A stretch of 64,000 bases of DNA. It comes from Balneola sp. MJW-20 (GTDB lineage Bacteria > Bacteroidota > Rhodothermia > Balneolales > Balneolaceae). The position numbers and the translations under genes are program-made. This document shows, piece by piece, positions 45,102-53,135 of the stretch. Where the stretch lies: NCBI RefSeq assembly GCF_040811775.1, contig NZ_JBFNXW010000002.1:124001-188000 (forward strand), read 5' to 3'. The first letter of the stretch is position 1; every line of letters begins with the position of its first letter. Under the pieces are notes generated by a model. The model was given only the letters and a program-made list of their open reading frames with translations. It was not told the DNA's origin and did not search any database.

Positions 45102-45557
45102 CTACTCACATGGAGTGTTATCTTTTAAGAATTCAGAGACAAGGACTCCATTACTGTTAACAGTAAAATGGACTACCCCGCTATATCTGTAGTTTTTCCC
45201 TTTTATGTTGTCTTTAATAACGTATGATAGAGTTCTGGTGCGATTTTCAGCTCCACTTGTTCCATTATATGATGTGTTGGATGTATACCCTACTAAAGTA
45301 TATTCATTACCTTCACTGCCAATACCAGAGGCATCAAATCTGATCTTTTGAGTCCTATGTAATCCACCATTGCTGTCATTGACAATTGTAGTAATAACAG
45401 TTGCAATTCCCTCAATTATGACAGATTCACCGTTACACATTGTGAGTGGTGGAAAGAAAGCAGGAAATTCATCAACTATTTTTGTTGCGCCTTGAGCATA
45501 AGCTGAAAGAGACATTCCAAGACATACTAATACACTAAGTACTATTGATTTTTTCAT
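45102..45557 (-). CDS. Small secreted protein 5 (paralogue family)
   Basis: The start is at the ATG at 45557 (MKKSIVLSVLVCLGMSLSAYA), since the ATG at 45569 lies in the leader. The 151-residue product shares QGATKIVDEF, 'MCNGESVIIEG', 'NGGLHRTQ', 'GSEGNEYTLVGYTSNTSYN', 'HFTVNSNGVL' and a C-terminal 'PCE' with the genes at 42333 and 43312. Function unknown. Confidence 0.75.
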   Translation of the reverse strand: MKKSIVLSVLVCLGMSLSAYAQGATKIVDEFPAFFPPLTMCNGESVIIEGIATVITTIVNDSNGGLHRTQKIRFDASGIGSEGNEYTLVGYTSNTSYNGTSGAENRTRTLSYVIKDNIKGKNYRYSGVVHFTVNSNGVLVSEFLKDNTPCE

Positions 45558-45635
45558 TGTATTACCCATTTAATTGCTAAAAAAACCCGTCATGATCTGA
45601 TTTTCATATCATGAAGACATCACCAGATATCTTTT
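45558..45635 (-). promoter_or_regulatory. Shared leader, copy 5 (divergent)
   Basis: Keeps the hairpin with new bases (TCATGAT/ATCATGA, 7 bp perfect), then ACGGGT and ATGGGT boxes 21 bp apart. Confidence 0.75.
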
Positions 45636-45752
45636 ATCTAATTTCAATGGTAATATCAACATATATTTCTAATATACATCAAAAGGGGTATAAGTACGTA
45701 CCTATTAATACGTATAATGAAACGATCAGTAATTATTATGTAAAGGCATAAA

Positions 45753-45782
45753 AAAGGAGATCAGTTTTCTGATCTCCTTTAA
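45753..45782 (-). terminator. Terminator of the metalloprotease gene
   Basis: AAAGGAGATCAG/CTGATCTCCTTT perfect 12-bp stem with a TTTT loop. Confidence 0.9.
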
Positions 45783-45804
45783 TTAATAGTTTAAGAGTTC
45801 AATG

Positions 45805-46794
45805 TCAGTTATTGGGCCATTCGCCCCAGTTACTGCAGTGACCACCATTGTCGGTGCCTAGCAGTGAGCGTTGTTCACCGCCAAGATAGACCGCATTCAT
45901 GACAGCTTTAGGATTGACTACAATCTCACCCTTTTTTCTGAAAATATTCCCAAAATGTGCTTGGCTCAATCCATGACCCGCTTCATGAAGGGCAATGGTT
46001 TCAATATCTACACCTGGGAATCCCCCTACGGTCCACAACCAGCTGGGATCATAATAGATCTCGCGGAATGCAACATCGTTTTTACCATTTCCATCAATAT
46101 CAGTAGGAACACCTGATTCGGTAAAAACAAATGTAAATGCAACTCCCAGTACCCCACCTGCAAAGTTAATGTCTCTGAATCCGGCATGCTGAATGTCTGC
46201 AAAAACAAATGGGCTGCCACTCAATCCGTTAAGAAATGCAATGACCCCAATATCAATTCCAAAATCCTGGGCTCGATTTAAAGCCAGGTCAGAACAGGTA
46301 CGATTATCCCAGGTACTCATTGCGCTTTGAATAGCCGCTGTCGCTTCAGCGCCAGAAACTCCTGGTGAGAATGGCGTTGCATCTCCGGTCTGATCTATGG
46401 CAAAGGTGATGTCATCGGTATCACCTGCAAAGCCAGGATTACTCCAGCCTCTTCTCACATCATTTGGAACAAAGTCAGAACCAAGCTGTTTGTTTCCCAG
46501 ATCCTTTGCAAGTATTTCAGCACCGGCTTCATTACTTTCACCTGCTGTAATGTATTCAGCCTTGTAAACTCTGAAGTCAAAACCTTCTGCAGCCATCATT
46601 TCATTCATGGAGGCCATGATATCCTGAAGACTTACTTCAGGTCCGATCTCCAGACTATTATCAGCGCTTCCTTTTAGGGCTAAGGCCCGTTCTCCCTCAG
46701 GTTCACTGCTTGTATCTGTTACCTGACTTTCACACCCTGCTATTATCAGTGACACAGAAACGGCCACCAACAGCATATATGCTATATGTTTCAT
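45805..46794 (-). CDS. Secreted zinc metalloprotease lipoprotein (matrixin-like)
   Basis: A 329-residue protein. Signal with lipobox 'LIIAGC' (Cys20). The zinc site 'ALHEAGHGLSQAHFG' (HExxHGLxxxH, about 273-285) is of metzincin/M10 type. A Met-turn candidate is 'AVMNAVY'. The N-terminal ~100 residues may be a propeptide. It is the largest product with the shared leader, so it is likely co-regulated with the five small secreted proteins and could process them. Confidence 0.82.
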   Translation of the reverse strand: MKHIAYMLLVAVSVSLIIAGCESQVTDTSSEPEGERALALKGSADNSLEIGPEVSLQDIMASMNEMMAAEGFDFRVYKAEYITAGESNEAGAEILAKDLGNKQLGSDFVPNDVRRGWSNPGFAGDTDDITFAIDQTGDATPFSPGVSGAEATAAIQSAMSTWDNRTCSDLALNRAQDFGIDIGVIAFLNGLSGSPFVFADIQHAGFRDINFAGGVLGVAFTFVFTESGVPTDIDGNGKNDVAFREIYYDPSWLWTVGGFPGVDIETIALHEAGHGLSQAHFGNIFRKKGEIVVNPKAVMNAVYLGGEQRSLLGTDNGGHCSNWGEWPNN

Positions 46795-46938
46795 TGTATT
46801 ACCCGTTTAGATTGCTAGAAAACCCGTATTGATCTGTGTCTCAAATCAATAAGACATCACGATGCAATCTAAGGAAATGGTCTGATCACACAACAGGTGA
46901 AACCTTATCAGGTGTGTAATGAAATATCTTACGGGTGA
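46795..46938 (-). promoter_or_regulatory. Shared leader, copy 6
   Basis: Near-identical to copies 2 and 4. On the coding strand the hairpin is ATTGATTTG-AGACA-CAGATCAAT (9 pairs with one G-U), centred about 48 nt before the ATG. Confidence 0.82.
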
Positions 46939-47065
46939 TCCAAATATTGATATAATTAAATAATATAAAATATACTAAATCATCGCTGTTAAATATATTG
47001 TGTCTAAACCTATTTATGTCTAAATATTTAGATCATTTATTAATAAATAAAAGGTGAGGGATACA

Positions 47066-47737
47066 ATGAAAAAATATCTACTTACAATAATGATCGGAAT
47101 GTGTTGCACTGGTTTTGTGTTTTCACAAAGTGCATTTTTAGATAAGGGACAAAGCGGCTTTGGCATAGCGGGTAATTTTGCCACAAACGAAGATGCTAAT
47201 AGCTTTGGGGGAGCCATCGCATACTCATTTTCGGGTATACTTGACCTGGGAGCAGGTATCAGCCGGGTAGGATACGATCAGCAATTTCTGGGCGCAGATC
47301 TGAATGCTACGGTCATTTCTCCTTTCGTTTCCTTTATCCCGATAAAACAGGACGATGAAATTCCTCTGTCTATTGCCTTGAATGGGGCATATGAGAAGCA
47401 ACTGTATTCAAATGATGTTCTGGATGACAACGATATAGATTTCACGGGTGACTTTTTGAATGTGGGAGTATCTTTGTTTACGGACTTTCAGGCATCTGAG
47501 AGTATGGTGGTTCAACCTAAAGCCGGGGTAACCTATATCACCGGTGAGAGCAAACTAAAATCAGGCGGCCAAACTGTGACAGAAAGTGATAACACTACGG
47601 TATTTGATGTCGGGTTATCGCTGGTCTTTGACGCAGGGGATACTAACCTCTTTGTTCTCACTCCTATGGTATTTATACAAGAAGACCTTACAACCTTTGG
47701 TTTTTCCTTAAACTTCATATTACCTCAAAAAGAATAG
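47066..47737 (+). CDS. Outer-membrane beta-barrel-like protein
   Basis: A 223-residue protein from the ATG at 47066. Signal peptide MKKYLLTIMIGMCCTGFVFS. The mature sequence has alternating amphipathic strands with a final 'TTFGFSLNFIL' strand ending near an aromatic residue. An OmpW/OmpA-type small barrel is likely. It lies divergent from the metalloprotease; its own upstream region is AT-rich and lacks the shared leader. Confidence 0.7.
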   Translation: MKKYLLTIMIGMCCTGFVFSQSAFLDKGQSGFGIAGNFATNEDANSFGGAIAYSFSGILDLGAGISRVGYDQQFLGADLNATVISPFVSFIPIKQDDEIPLSIALNGAYEKQLYSNDVLDDNDIDFTGDFLNVGVSLFTDFQASESMVVQPKAGVTYITGESKLKSGGQTVTESDNTTVFDVGLSLVFDAGDTNLFVLTPMVFIQEDLTTFGFSLNFILPQKE

Positions 47738-47778
47738 GTGATTTAGTAAAATGATCTGACTGGGTGATAGAGAAATAA

Positions 47779-47828
47779 ATGAGAGCCCGATTTGCCTAAT
47801 CAGATATAATAGATGGGCTCTCATTTTG
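47779..47828 (+). terminator. Terminator after the barrel gene
   Basis: ATGAGAGCCC/GGGCTCTCAT 10-bp perfect stem with 26-nt loop and flanking A/T runs. Confidence 0.8.
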
Positions 47829-47901
47829 ATTCTGTGGGAGGAGCGCTCCGGTCTTATGATCTGGCGCGTATATACGGTTCTCATCACAGCGACCGACGCA
47901 G

Positions 47902-47925
47902 ACTTTCCGAGCGAAGTCGGAAAGT
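47902..47925. repeat. Inverted repeat ACTTTCCGA/TCGGAAAGT
   Basis: Nine-bp perfect stem with loop GCGAAG, 50 bp past the end of the LytTR gene. Resembles a dispersed palindrome; no T run. Confidence 0.7.
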
Positions 47926-47973
47926 TTCTTAATTCCACAATTGCTCAATCCACCTGATAACTACCCACCCGGG

Positions 47974-48681
47974 CTAGCCTAGGGATTTCACAAAGTCCCT
48001 AACCGACTCCCGGTAGGTCTTCCCGATGGGCAGGGTCGCCTCACCCACCTTCAGCTGATGACTTTCATATTCTTTGAGGTATTCAGTATTGATCACATAG
48101 GACCGGTGGATGCGTAAAAAGGAGGGCGGCAGATGTTCGTCCATGAGTTCACTGAGGGTGTGGTCGACCAGCTGTTTGCCTTCTTCCATATGCAGCTCGG
48201 CATAGTTGCCGGAAGCTTCGATATAGCGGATATCACCCGGTTCGAATCTCAGCATTTTGGTGCCGCTCTTAAGCAACAGAGATGCCGGCTTATCATCGGT
48301 CTCTTTTGTTACAGATGAGGCTCCCCTTTTCATATCAATAACCCGCATCACGGCCTTATAGAATTTGGGGAATTCAATAGGCTTCAGCAGGTATCCGGCC
48401 GCTTCATGATCGTAGCTTTCCACGGCGTATTCATCATAAGCGGTAGTGAATATTACCGCAGGAGGATTCCTCAGTGACTTAAGCAGTGAGATCCCGTCCA
48501 TATCCGGCATATTGATGTCCAGGAACATCAGATCGATCTCGTGATCCCTGAGATAGTCCAGGGCCTTCAGCGGAGAAGTGAATTTATATACCAGCTCCAG
48601 GTCCTGAATCTTTGAGGCATGATGCTCAATGACCGTATGGGCCCTGGGTTCGTCGTCTATGGATATGGCGGTTAATTTCAT
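47974..48681 (-). CDS. LytTR-family response regulator
   Basis: Start at the ATG at 48681 (235 residues), overlapping the kinase stop as ATGA. Receiver domain with acidic pair Asp9-Asp10, phosphoacceptor Asp55 (LDINMPD) and Lys in 'YLLKPIEF'. A LytTR DNA-binding domain from ~140 shows 'IRYIEASGNYAELH' and 'FLRIHRSYVINTEYL'. LytTR proteins bind direct repeats about 21 bp apart. Confidence 0.9.
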   Translation of the reverse strand: MKLTAISIDDEPRAHTVIEHHASKIQDLELVYKFTSPLKALDYLRDHEIDLMFLDINMPDMDGISLLKSLRNPPAVIFTTAYDEYAVESYDHEAAGYLLKPIEFPKFYKAVMRVIDMKRGASSVTKETDDKPASLLLKSGTKMLRFEPGDIRYIEASGNYAELHMEEGKQLVDHTLSELMDEHLPPSFLRIHRSYVINTEYLKEYESHQLKVGEATLPIGKTYRESVRDFVKSLG

Positions 48682-49838
48682 TTTGAAGGCAAAGTCAACA
48701 CGACCTGGTACCAATCGGGATCCGAAGTAATGTTCAGGTCATAGGTATCCTGATACTGCAGGGATAATAATCTTTTTGTCTGTTCGGTTCCAATGCCGGA
48801 CTCGCCTGAATCCTGCACCGAAGGATGATTACTGTTCTTTACCTGGAGGGTGATCTCTTCCATAGTCACCTGCAGACTGATATCCACAAATGATTTCTTC
48901 TCATAACTGATCCCGTGCTTAAATGCATTTTCTACAAAATTGATGAGGATCATGGGAGCAATGCGGGCAGCGGATAAATTACCGGAGCTGTTCAGGTCTA
49001 TTTTTACATTTTCTTCCTCAACCCGAAGTCGTTGCAGGTCCACGTAACGTTGAATATAATCCCATTCTTCAGCAACCGGTACTAGGTCCTGAGTGCTTTG
49101 CTTCATAGAATAGCGCATCATGCCGGTCAGGTTCTGTATGCCGGTAGCAAGGGTCTCGTTTCCGGTATCCAGGGCCATGGAATAAAGATTATTCAGGGTA
49201 TTAAAAAAGAAATGAGGACGAAGCTGGGACCGGATCAGGGATAATTCGGACTGTACCTTATCGGCCTGCTCCAGTTCCTGATAACGATACAAAAACTGCA
49301 TGGTGGTATGTGCCATGAAAGCGACCACCCCGATGATGAAATAAAGGTCAAAGATCGTTTGTCCCAGCTGGTATTCAATATTAAAGCTGAGTTTTTTCAG
49401 CATCATCACCGGCCGAGATGCCAGGATCTGACTGACCACATACACAATACCGCCATGGGTGAGGCTGAAGATGATCCAGCCGGCTATTCCTCCCAGCACT
49501 TTCTTTTTAAGAGACCCTTCATAACGCTGATAGATCCCGTAATAGAATAGAAACCAGGTTAAAATGTACAAGCCAAAGATGAGGATATGCCAGAAGTCCT
49601 GATAAGCATTGGTGGTGATCATAGATCCCACTTTTCCCGGAAACCCCTGTTCGATCATGATCATGATCTTGGTTCGGTAGCTGTCCAGGCCTGTTAAAAC
49701 AAGTACCAGCACGGCCAGCGCGTGTATTCCCCATTCGGCTATTTTAAGTCTTCTGAAAGGCATGATCTTTTTGAGAACGAAGATAGGAGAACAGACAAAG
49801 ATCCCTAAAACTAATATGTGAACGGGGCTTCTGAGCAT
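48678..49838 (-). CDS. LytS/YehU-type sensor histidine kinase
   Basis: A 386-residue protein. About five membrane helices in the first 175 residues, then the His_kinase signature 'SQLRPHFFFNTLNNLYSM' (about 206-223) with the phospho-acceptor His, and an ATPase domain with 'LINFVENAFKHGI' (N-box). No separate extracytoplasmic sensor domain. It is coupled to the LytTR regulator. Confidence 0.9.
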   Translation of the reverse strand: MLRSPVHILVLGIFVCSPIFVLKKIMPFRRLKIAEWGIHALAVLVLVLTGLDSYRTKIMIMIEQGFPGKVGSMITTNAYQDFWHILIFGLYILTWFLFYYGIYQRYEGSLKKKVLGGIAGWIIFSLTHGGIVYVVSQILASRPVMMLKKLSFNIEYQLGQTIFDLYFIIGVVAFMAHTTMQFLYRYQELEQADKVQSELSLIRSQLRPHFFFNTLNNLYSMALDTGNETLATGIQNLTGMMRYSMKQSTQDLVPVAEEWDYIQRYVDLQRLRVEEENVKIDLNSSGNLSAARIAPMILINFVENAFKHGISYEKKSFVDISLQVTMEEITLQVKNSNHPSVQDSGESGIGTEQTKRLLSLQYQDTYDLNITSDPDWYQVVLTLPSK

Positions 49839-49968
49839 GTGAACGGTGGAATAAACCGTTCAAAGTCCCTTGGACCTCATTCAGATCATGCTAAGGCTCC
49901 TTTGGATGCTTAATTATAATGGTCCCGTCCGGTCTCCTACCTTAGCGACCGAACCTTCAGTTAAACAA

Positions 49969-50928
49969 ATGAATATGAAGAAACTAACTATCGAAAAGAT
50001 CATACTGGCCGTATTAGGAGTTACTATTGCCTATTTTGCCTTCAGCCACATACCGAACCCTTATGCTATGGCCAATTACCTGGCGGGCTATGTGTGGATG
50101 TGCGGGATCTTTATCTTCCTGGGACTGATATGGATCGGCGAGCCTGAAAAAAAGAAAAGTAAAGGCTTTTACTGGTCCGTATTTGCCGGACTTATACTGG
50201 GGGGCTGGGTGGTGGTCAATTTCTTTTACGTCCTGTACTGGCATAATAAAAGTGGCAATCCTTTAATTCTGTGGCATATCTTTCACCCCTTATATATGGA
50301 TAATTACCTGGAGAAGATCGCTGCTGCACTCATACTGGGCCCGGTATACGGGTACTTCAGGAAGATGATAAGAAAAGGGGAGATCGCCCGGTTCAGAAAG
50401 GCACTTGGATGGAGTTTTGGGACCTTAACTTCTGCCGTGCTGATATTCATGGGGGTTTACTGGTTTGATCTCAGCTTTGAAGGAGATCAGTCCATACAAT
50501 TTCTGGACAAGGATCAGCAGTTCACCTCCCTGGAAGAAGTGCTGGCTCAGCCGGAACTGCAGGGTAAGAAGATCTATACAGACCTATGGTTTTCCACCTG
50601 TGGTCCCTGCATATCAGCTTTTAAGAATAAGGATGCCGGTAAAGAGCTGCTGAGTCAGAATGATTATGTGTTCCTGTACCTGGGGCGCGAAACTGCCGGC
50701 CCGCTATCCAAACAGGACTGGATCAACACTATTAAGAAATATGATCTTCAGGGCTACCACGTATATATGTCGGAAGAGCTGGAACTGGAGATGCAGCAAG
50801 AGGTCAGCAAGCGCATCGACCGCTACTACGGTTTTCCGCACTACCTGATGATCGGGGAGAACGGGGAGGTCAGTAACTGGGATGCCCCGGAGGTGACGGA
50901 CCTCGAAGGACTGAAGAAGAGTATCTGA
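49969..50928 (+). CDS. Membrane protein with C-terminal thioredoxin-like domain
   Basis: Start at the ATG at 49969 or 49975 (about 319 residues); the longer frame to 49870 starts in the kinase promoter region. About four or five membrane helices in the first 180 residues precede a thioredoxin fold with the redox motif 'WFSTCGPC' (CGPC) and 'GFPHYLMIGENGEV', which contains the cis-Pro. The domain should face the periplasm and act as a thiol reductase/oxidase of TlpA type. Confidence 0.82.
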   Translation: MNMKKLTIEKIILAVLGVTIAYFAFSHIPNPYAMANYLAGYVWMCGIFIFLGLIWIGEPEKKKSKGFYWSVFAGLILGGWVVVNFFYVLYWHNKSGNPLILWHIFHPLYMDNYLEKIAAALILGPVYGYFRKMIRKGEIARFRKALGWSFGTLTSAVLIFMGVYWFDLSFEGDQSIQFLDKDQQFTSLEEVLAQPELQGKKIYTDLWFSTCGPCISAFKNKDAGKELLSQNDYVFLYLGRETAGPLSKQDWINTIKKYDLQGYHVYMSEELELEMQQEVSKRIDRYYGFPHYLMIGENGEVSNWDAPEVTDLEGLKKSI

Positions 50929-50960
50929 TAATTAACTGACACAAAAAAGAATATCACACA

Positions 50961-51809
50961 ATGAATAAACTCATGATGATCGCAGTGATCGCAGGAATGC
51001 TGGTACTTACTATAACAGGTTCGTCTCAGGATATCTCCTATACCGGCGGGTCAGAGTATTATGTCGACTCCCTTTACAGTGAAAGCCTCGGGGAATTCAG
51101 AAAGCATAATGTCTATCTTCCCGATTCATTCGATGCTCAGAAGAACTACCCGATCATATATGCCACCGATGGCGAGCGATCTACCGATAACAGCTTTATT
51201 AAAGCGATGCTGGATTCGCTGATATCAAATGAGATCATTGAACCGGTGATCTACATTGGAAGTCATTCAAATGATAAAGTGGTTGGCGGAGCGACCGGTC
51301 AGGGCGAAGGGGGTTCCACTTTTGCAATGCAATACCGGAATTTTGAATATGTAGATAATGATAAACATATGGCAGACATGCCGGATCTAAAAGACCGCTT
51401 CAAAGATCATATGAAATACTTCACTGATGAGCTTATTCCTTCCGTTGAAGAAACTTTGAATCAGGATCCGGGTCCGGAGAACCGAATATTCTATGGCTTT
51501 TCAAACGGAGCAGGATTTGGGGCAAATCTGCTGAACCGTCACCCGTCACTCATCGGAACCTATATATGTTACTCTACACTGGGTTCGGGAGTAGCGGATA
51601 ATGAATGGTCAGCGGATATCCGATTCCCGGACCTCTATCTGAAATATGGTGACCAGGAAGCAGAGGTTTTCAGGCAGGAAGCGGAGGCACTCGTTCAAAA
51701 GTATGAGGAATCGGGTTCATTCTATGAAATGGAAGTCTTTAACGGAGGACATGATGATCAGATATGGAATAAAAAATTACCGGAAACGCTAATGAAGATT
51801 TTAGACTGA
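50961..51809 (+). CDS. Secreted esterase (alpha/beta hydrolase, esterase D-like)
   Basis: A 282-residue protein with an N-terminal signal (MIAVIAGMLVLTITGSS). Nucleophile Ser in 'YGFSNGAGFG' (GFSNG) and a probable catalytic His in 'VFNGGHDDQIW'. Resembles the IroE/enterochelin esterase group: 'RKHNVYLPDSFD', 'YPIIYATDG'. It lies 32 bp after the thioredoxin-like gene and may be in the same transcript. Confidence 0.8.
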   Translation: MNKLMMIAVIAGMLVLTITGSSQDISYTGGSEYYVDSLYSESLGEFRKHNVYLPDSFDAQKNYPIIYATDGERSTDNSFIKAMLDSLISNEIIEPVIYIGSHSNDKVVGGATGQGEGGSTFAMQYRNFEYVDNDKHMADMPDLKDRFKDHMKYFTDELIPSVEETLNQDPGPENRIFYGFSNGAGFGANLLNRHPSLIGTYICYSTLGSGVADNEWSADIRFPDLYLKYGDQEAEVFRQEAEALVQKYEESGSFYEMEVFNGGHDDQIWNKKLPETLMKILD

Positions 51810-51998
51810 TCGTTAAAGTATTGCACGCGGATTGTTAGCTCGAAGCCGAAGCTCAAAGTCTGAAGTCTGAATTCTGAAGGGGGTTGCCCGCCTGTGGCGG
51901 GATTGCAGATTAACGATTAGCGATTTCAGATCTTACTGTACCCAATAACATAGTAACACAATAACACATTAACGCGAGCGATAGCGAGCCCACAAAAA
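51810..51998. repeat. Spacer with degenerate heptamers and a short hairpin
   Basis: GCTCGAAGCCGAAGCTC and AGTCTGA-type heptamers at 51838-51880; hairpin CCCGCC-TGT-GGCGGG at 51888-51902; AACACA/AACATA units at 51945-51975. Confidence 0.6.
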
Positions 51999-52706
51999 TC
52001 ACCCGAACAAAGCCTGTGCGATCCGGATCCACCATTCACTCTCGCCTAAGGGCTTGATGGTGTAGACCAGCAGGTTTCCGATGAAGACCGCGACTAAAGC
52101 GGGATGAAACCGTTTGAACTTATACATGAGCACGGCGATAGCGATCAGGATCAGCGGAGTAGAGGCCATGGCGATGTTGGCAAAATTTGTGAGCTCTCCG
52201 GTGGTCATGACGTATCCGACCAGGGTCAGACGGGCAAAGGCGGGCACCATGGCCCAGAATACCGTGGATATCATCCAGAGGGCATGATCGTCCAGGTTTT
52301 TGGACTTCATAATGGCGATGATCACACTGGCCCCGAAACCGATGATGGATACAAAATCAAAGAAGGATACTCCGTATAAAAAGAAGGGAGGAGCTACAGG
52401 GTTGGGAGTTTCCTGAGCCATAGCTCCCTGAATATTGTTTGGGATGGTGGCCAGGGCGGAAGCGACCACCAGTCCGGCCAGGAAAACGCCGATCACTCCG
52501 TATTTACGATGCTTCTTCAGTTGCTTATGCGTGGCCAGGTAGGGCTGCCAGATCACAAATCCGTACCAGGCGATGGCCGAGAGTCCGTGAATATGCTGCC
52601 GGAAGTCTGCATTGAAGAAATCCAGAAAATAGGACCGCATGAAGCCCAGGATCGCGATCACAAAGGGGATGATCAGCCACAAATGGGCCTTTTTATATTT
52701 TTCCAT
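51999..52706 (-). CDS. Integral membrane protein
   Basis: A 235-residue protein with about seven membrane helices. Conserved-looking His in 'FRQHIHGLSAIAWYGF', 'YLATHKQLKKHRKYG' could bind a haem or metal, recalling DUF2306-type proteins; assignment is tentative. Good GGTAGG-like site before the ATG. Confidence 0.65.
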   Translation of the reverse strand: MEKYKKAHLWLIIPFVIAILGFMRSYFLDFFNADFRQHIHGLSAIAWYGFVIWQPYLATHKQLKKHRKYGVIGVFLAGLVVASALATIPNNIQGAMAQETPNPVAPPFFLYGVSFFDFVSIIGFGASVIIAIMKSKNLDDHALWMISTVFWAMVPAFARLTLVGYVMTTGELTNFANIAMASTPLILIAIAVLMYKFKRFHPALVAVFIGNLLVYTIKPLGESEWWIRIAQALFG

Positions 52707-52766
52707 ACCTACCCGTTTTTTTTAGATCAGGAAGCAAATAAGGTTATTTGGGGGAATAAAGCAATA

Positions 52767-52833
52767 AGGGGACCGGGGACCGAAGACCGGGGACCGGCGC
52801 CGCCTCTGTCTTTTGCGCTCTGCGCAAATTACG
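52767..52833. repeat. GACCGAA heptamers plus TTTGCGC palindrome unit
   Basis: GGGGACCGGGGACCGAAGAC and so on, then GCCGCCTCTGTCTTTTGCGC, TCT, GCGCAAA. The same two-part unit occurs inverted at 63365-63420, so it is a dispersed composite repeat. Confidence 0.75.
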
Positions 52834-52950
52834 ACGTTGGTTCGGCAGCCGGTTATTAAAAAACATTTCTCTGTTCATGCATGCGGTGAAGCAGTAAAGG
52901 GGTAATAAATCTCAGGATTTAGTTTTATGATATCAGATCGATCATCTTTT

Positions 52951-52975
52951 TCAGACTTCAGACTTCAGACTTCTA
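52951..52975. repeat. CAGACTT heptamer repeat
   Basis: Three perfect tandem units. Confidence 0.85.
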
Positions 52976-53135
52976 AATCATGACTTCTAACCCAAAACAA
53001 TACAATAACATAAAAACGAACTTAGCGGTGCTTCTGCTCTCAATTCGGAACATTTTGTCACAAATCCGGTGCTAATATATCATGTATTTAGTTAGAGACT
53101 TTTAATATCCCCCGAAAAATACCCCTGAAAACTCC

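Larger units (their letters stand above)
52707..53135. other. Gene-free spacer with repeats
   Basis: No gene. Holds GACCGAA-type heptamers (52767-52793), a GCGC palindrome unit (52793-52833) and CAGACTT heptamers (52951-52975). Confidence 0.65.
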
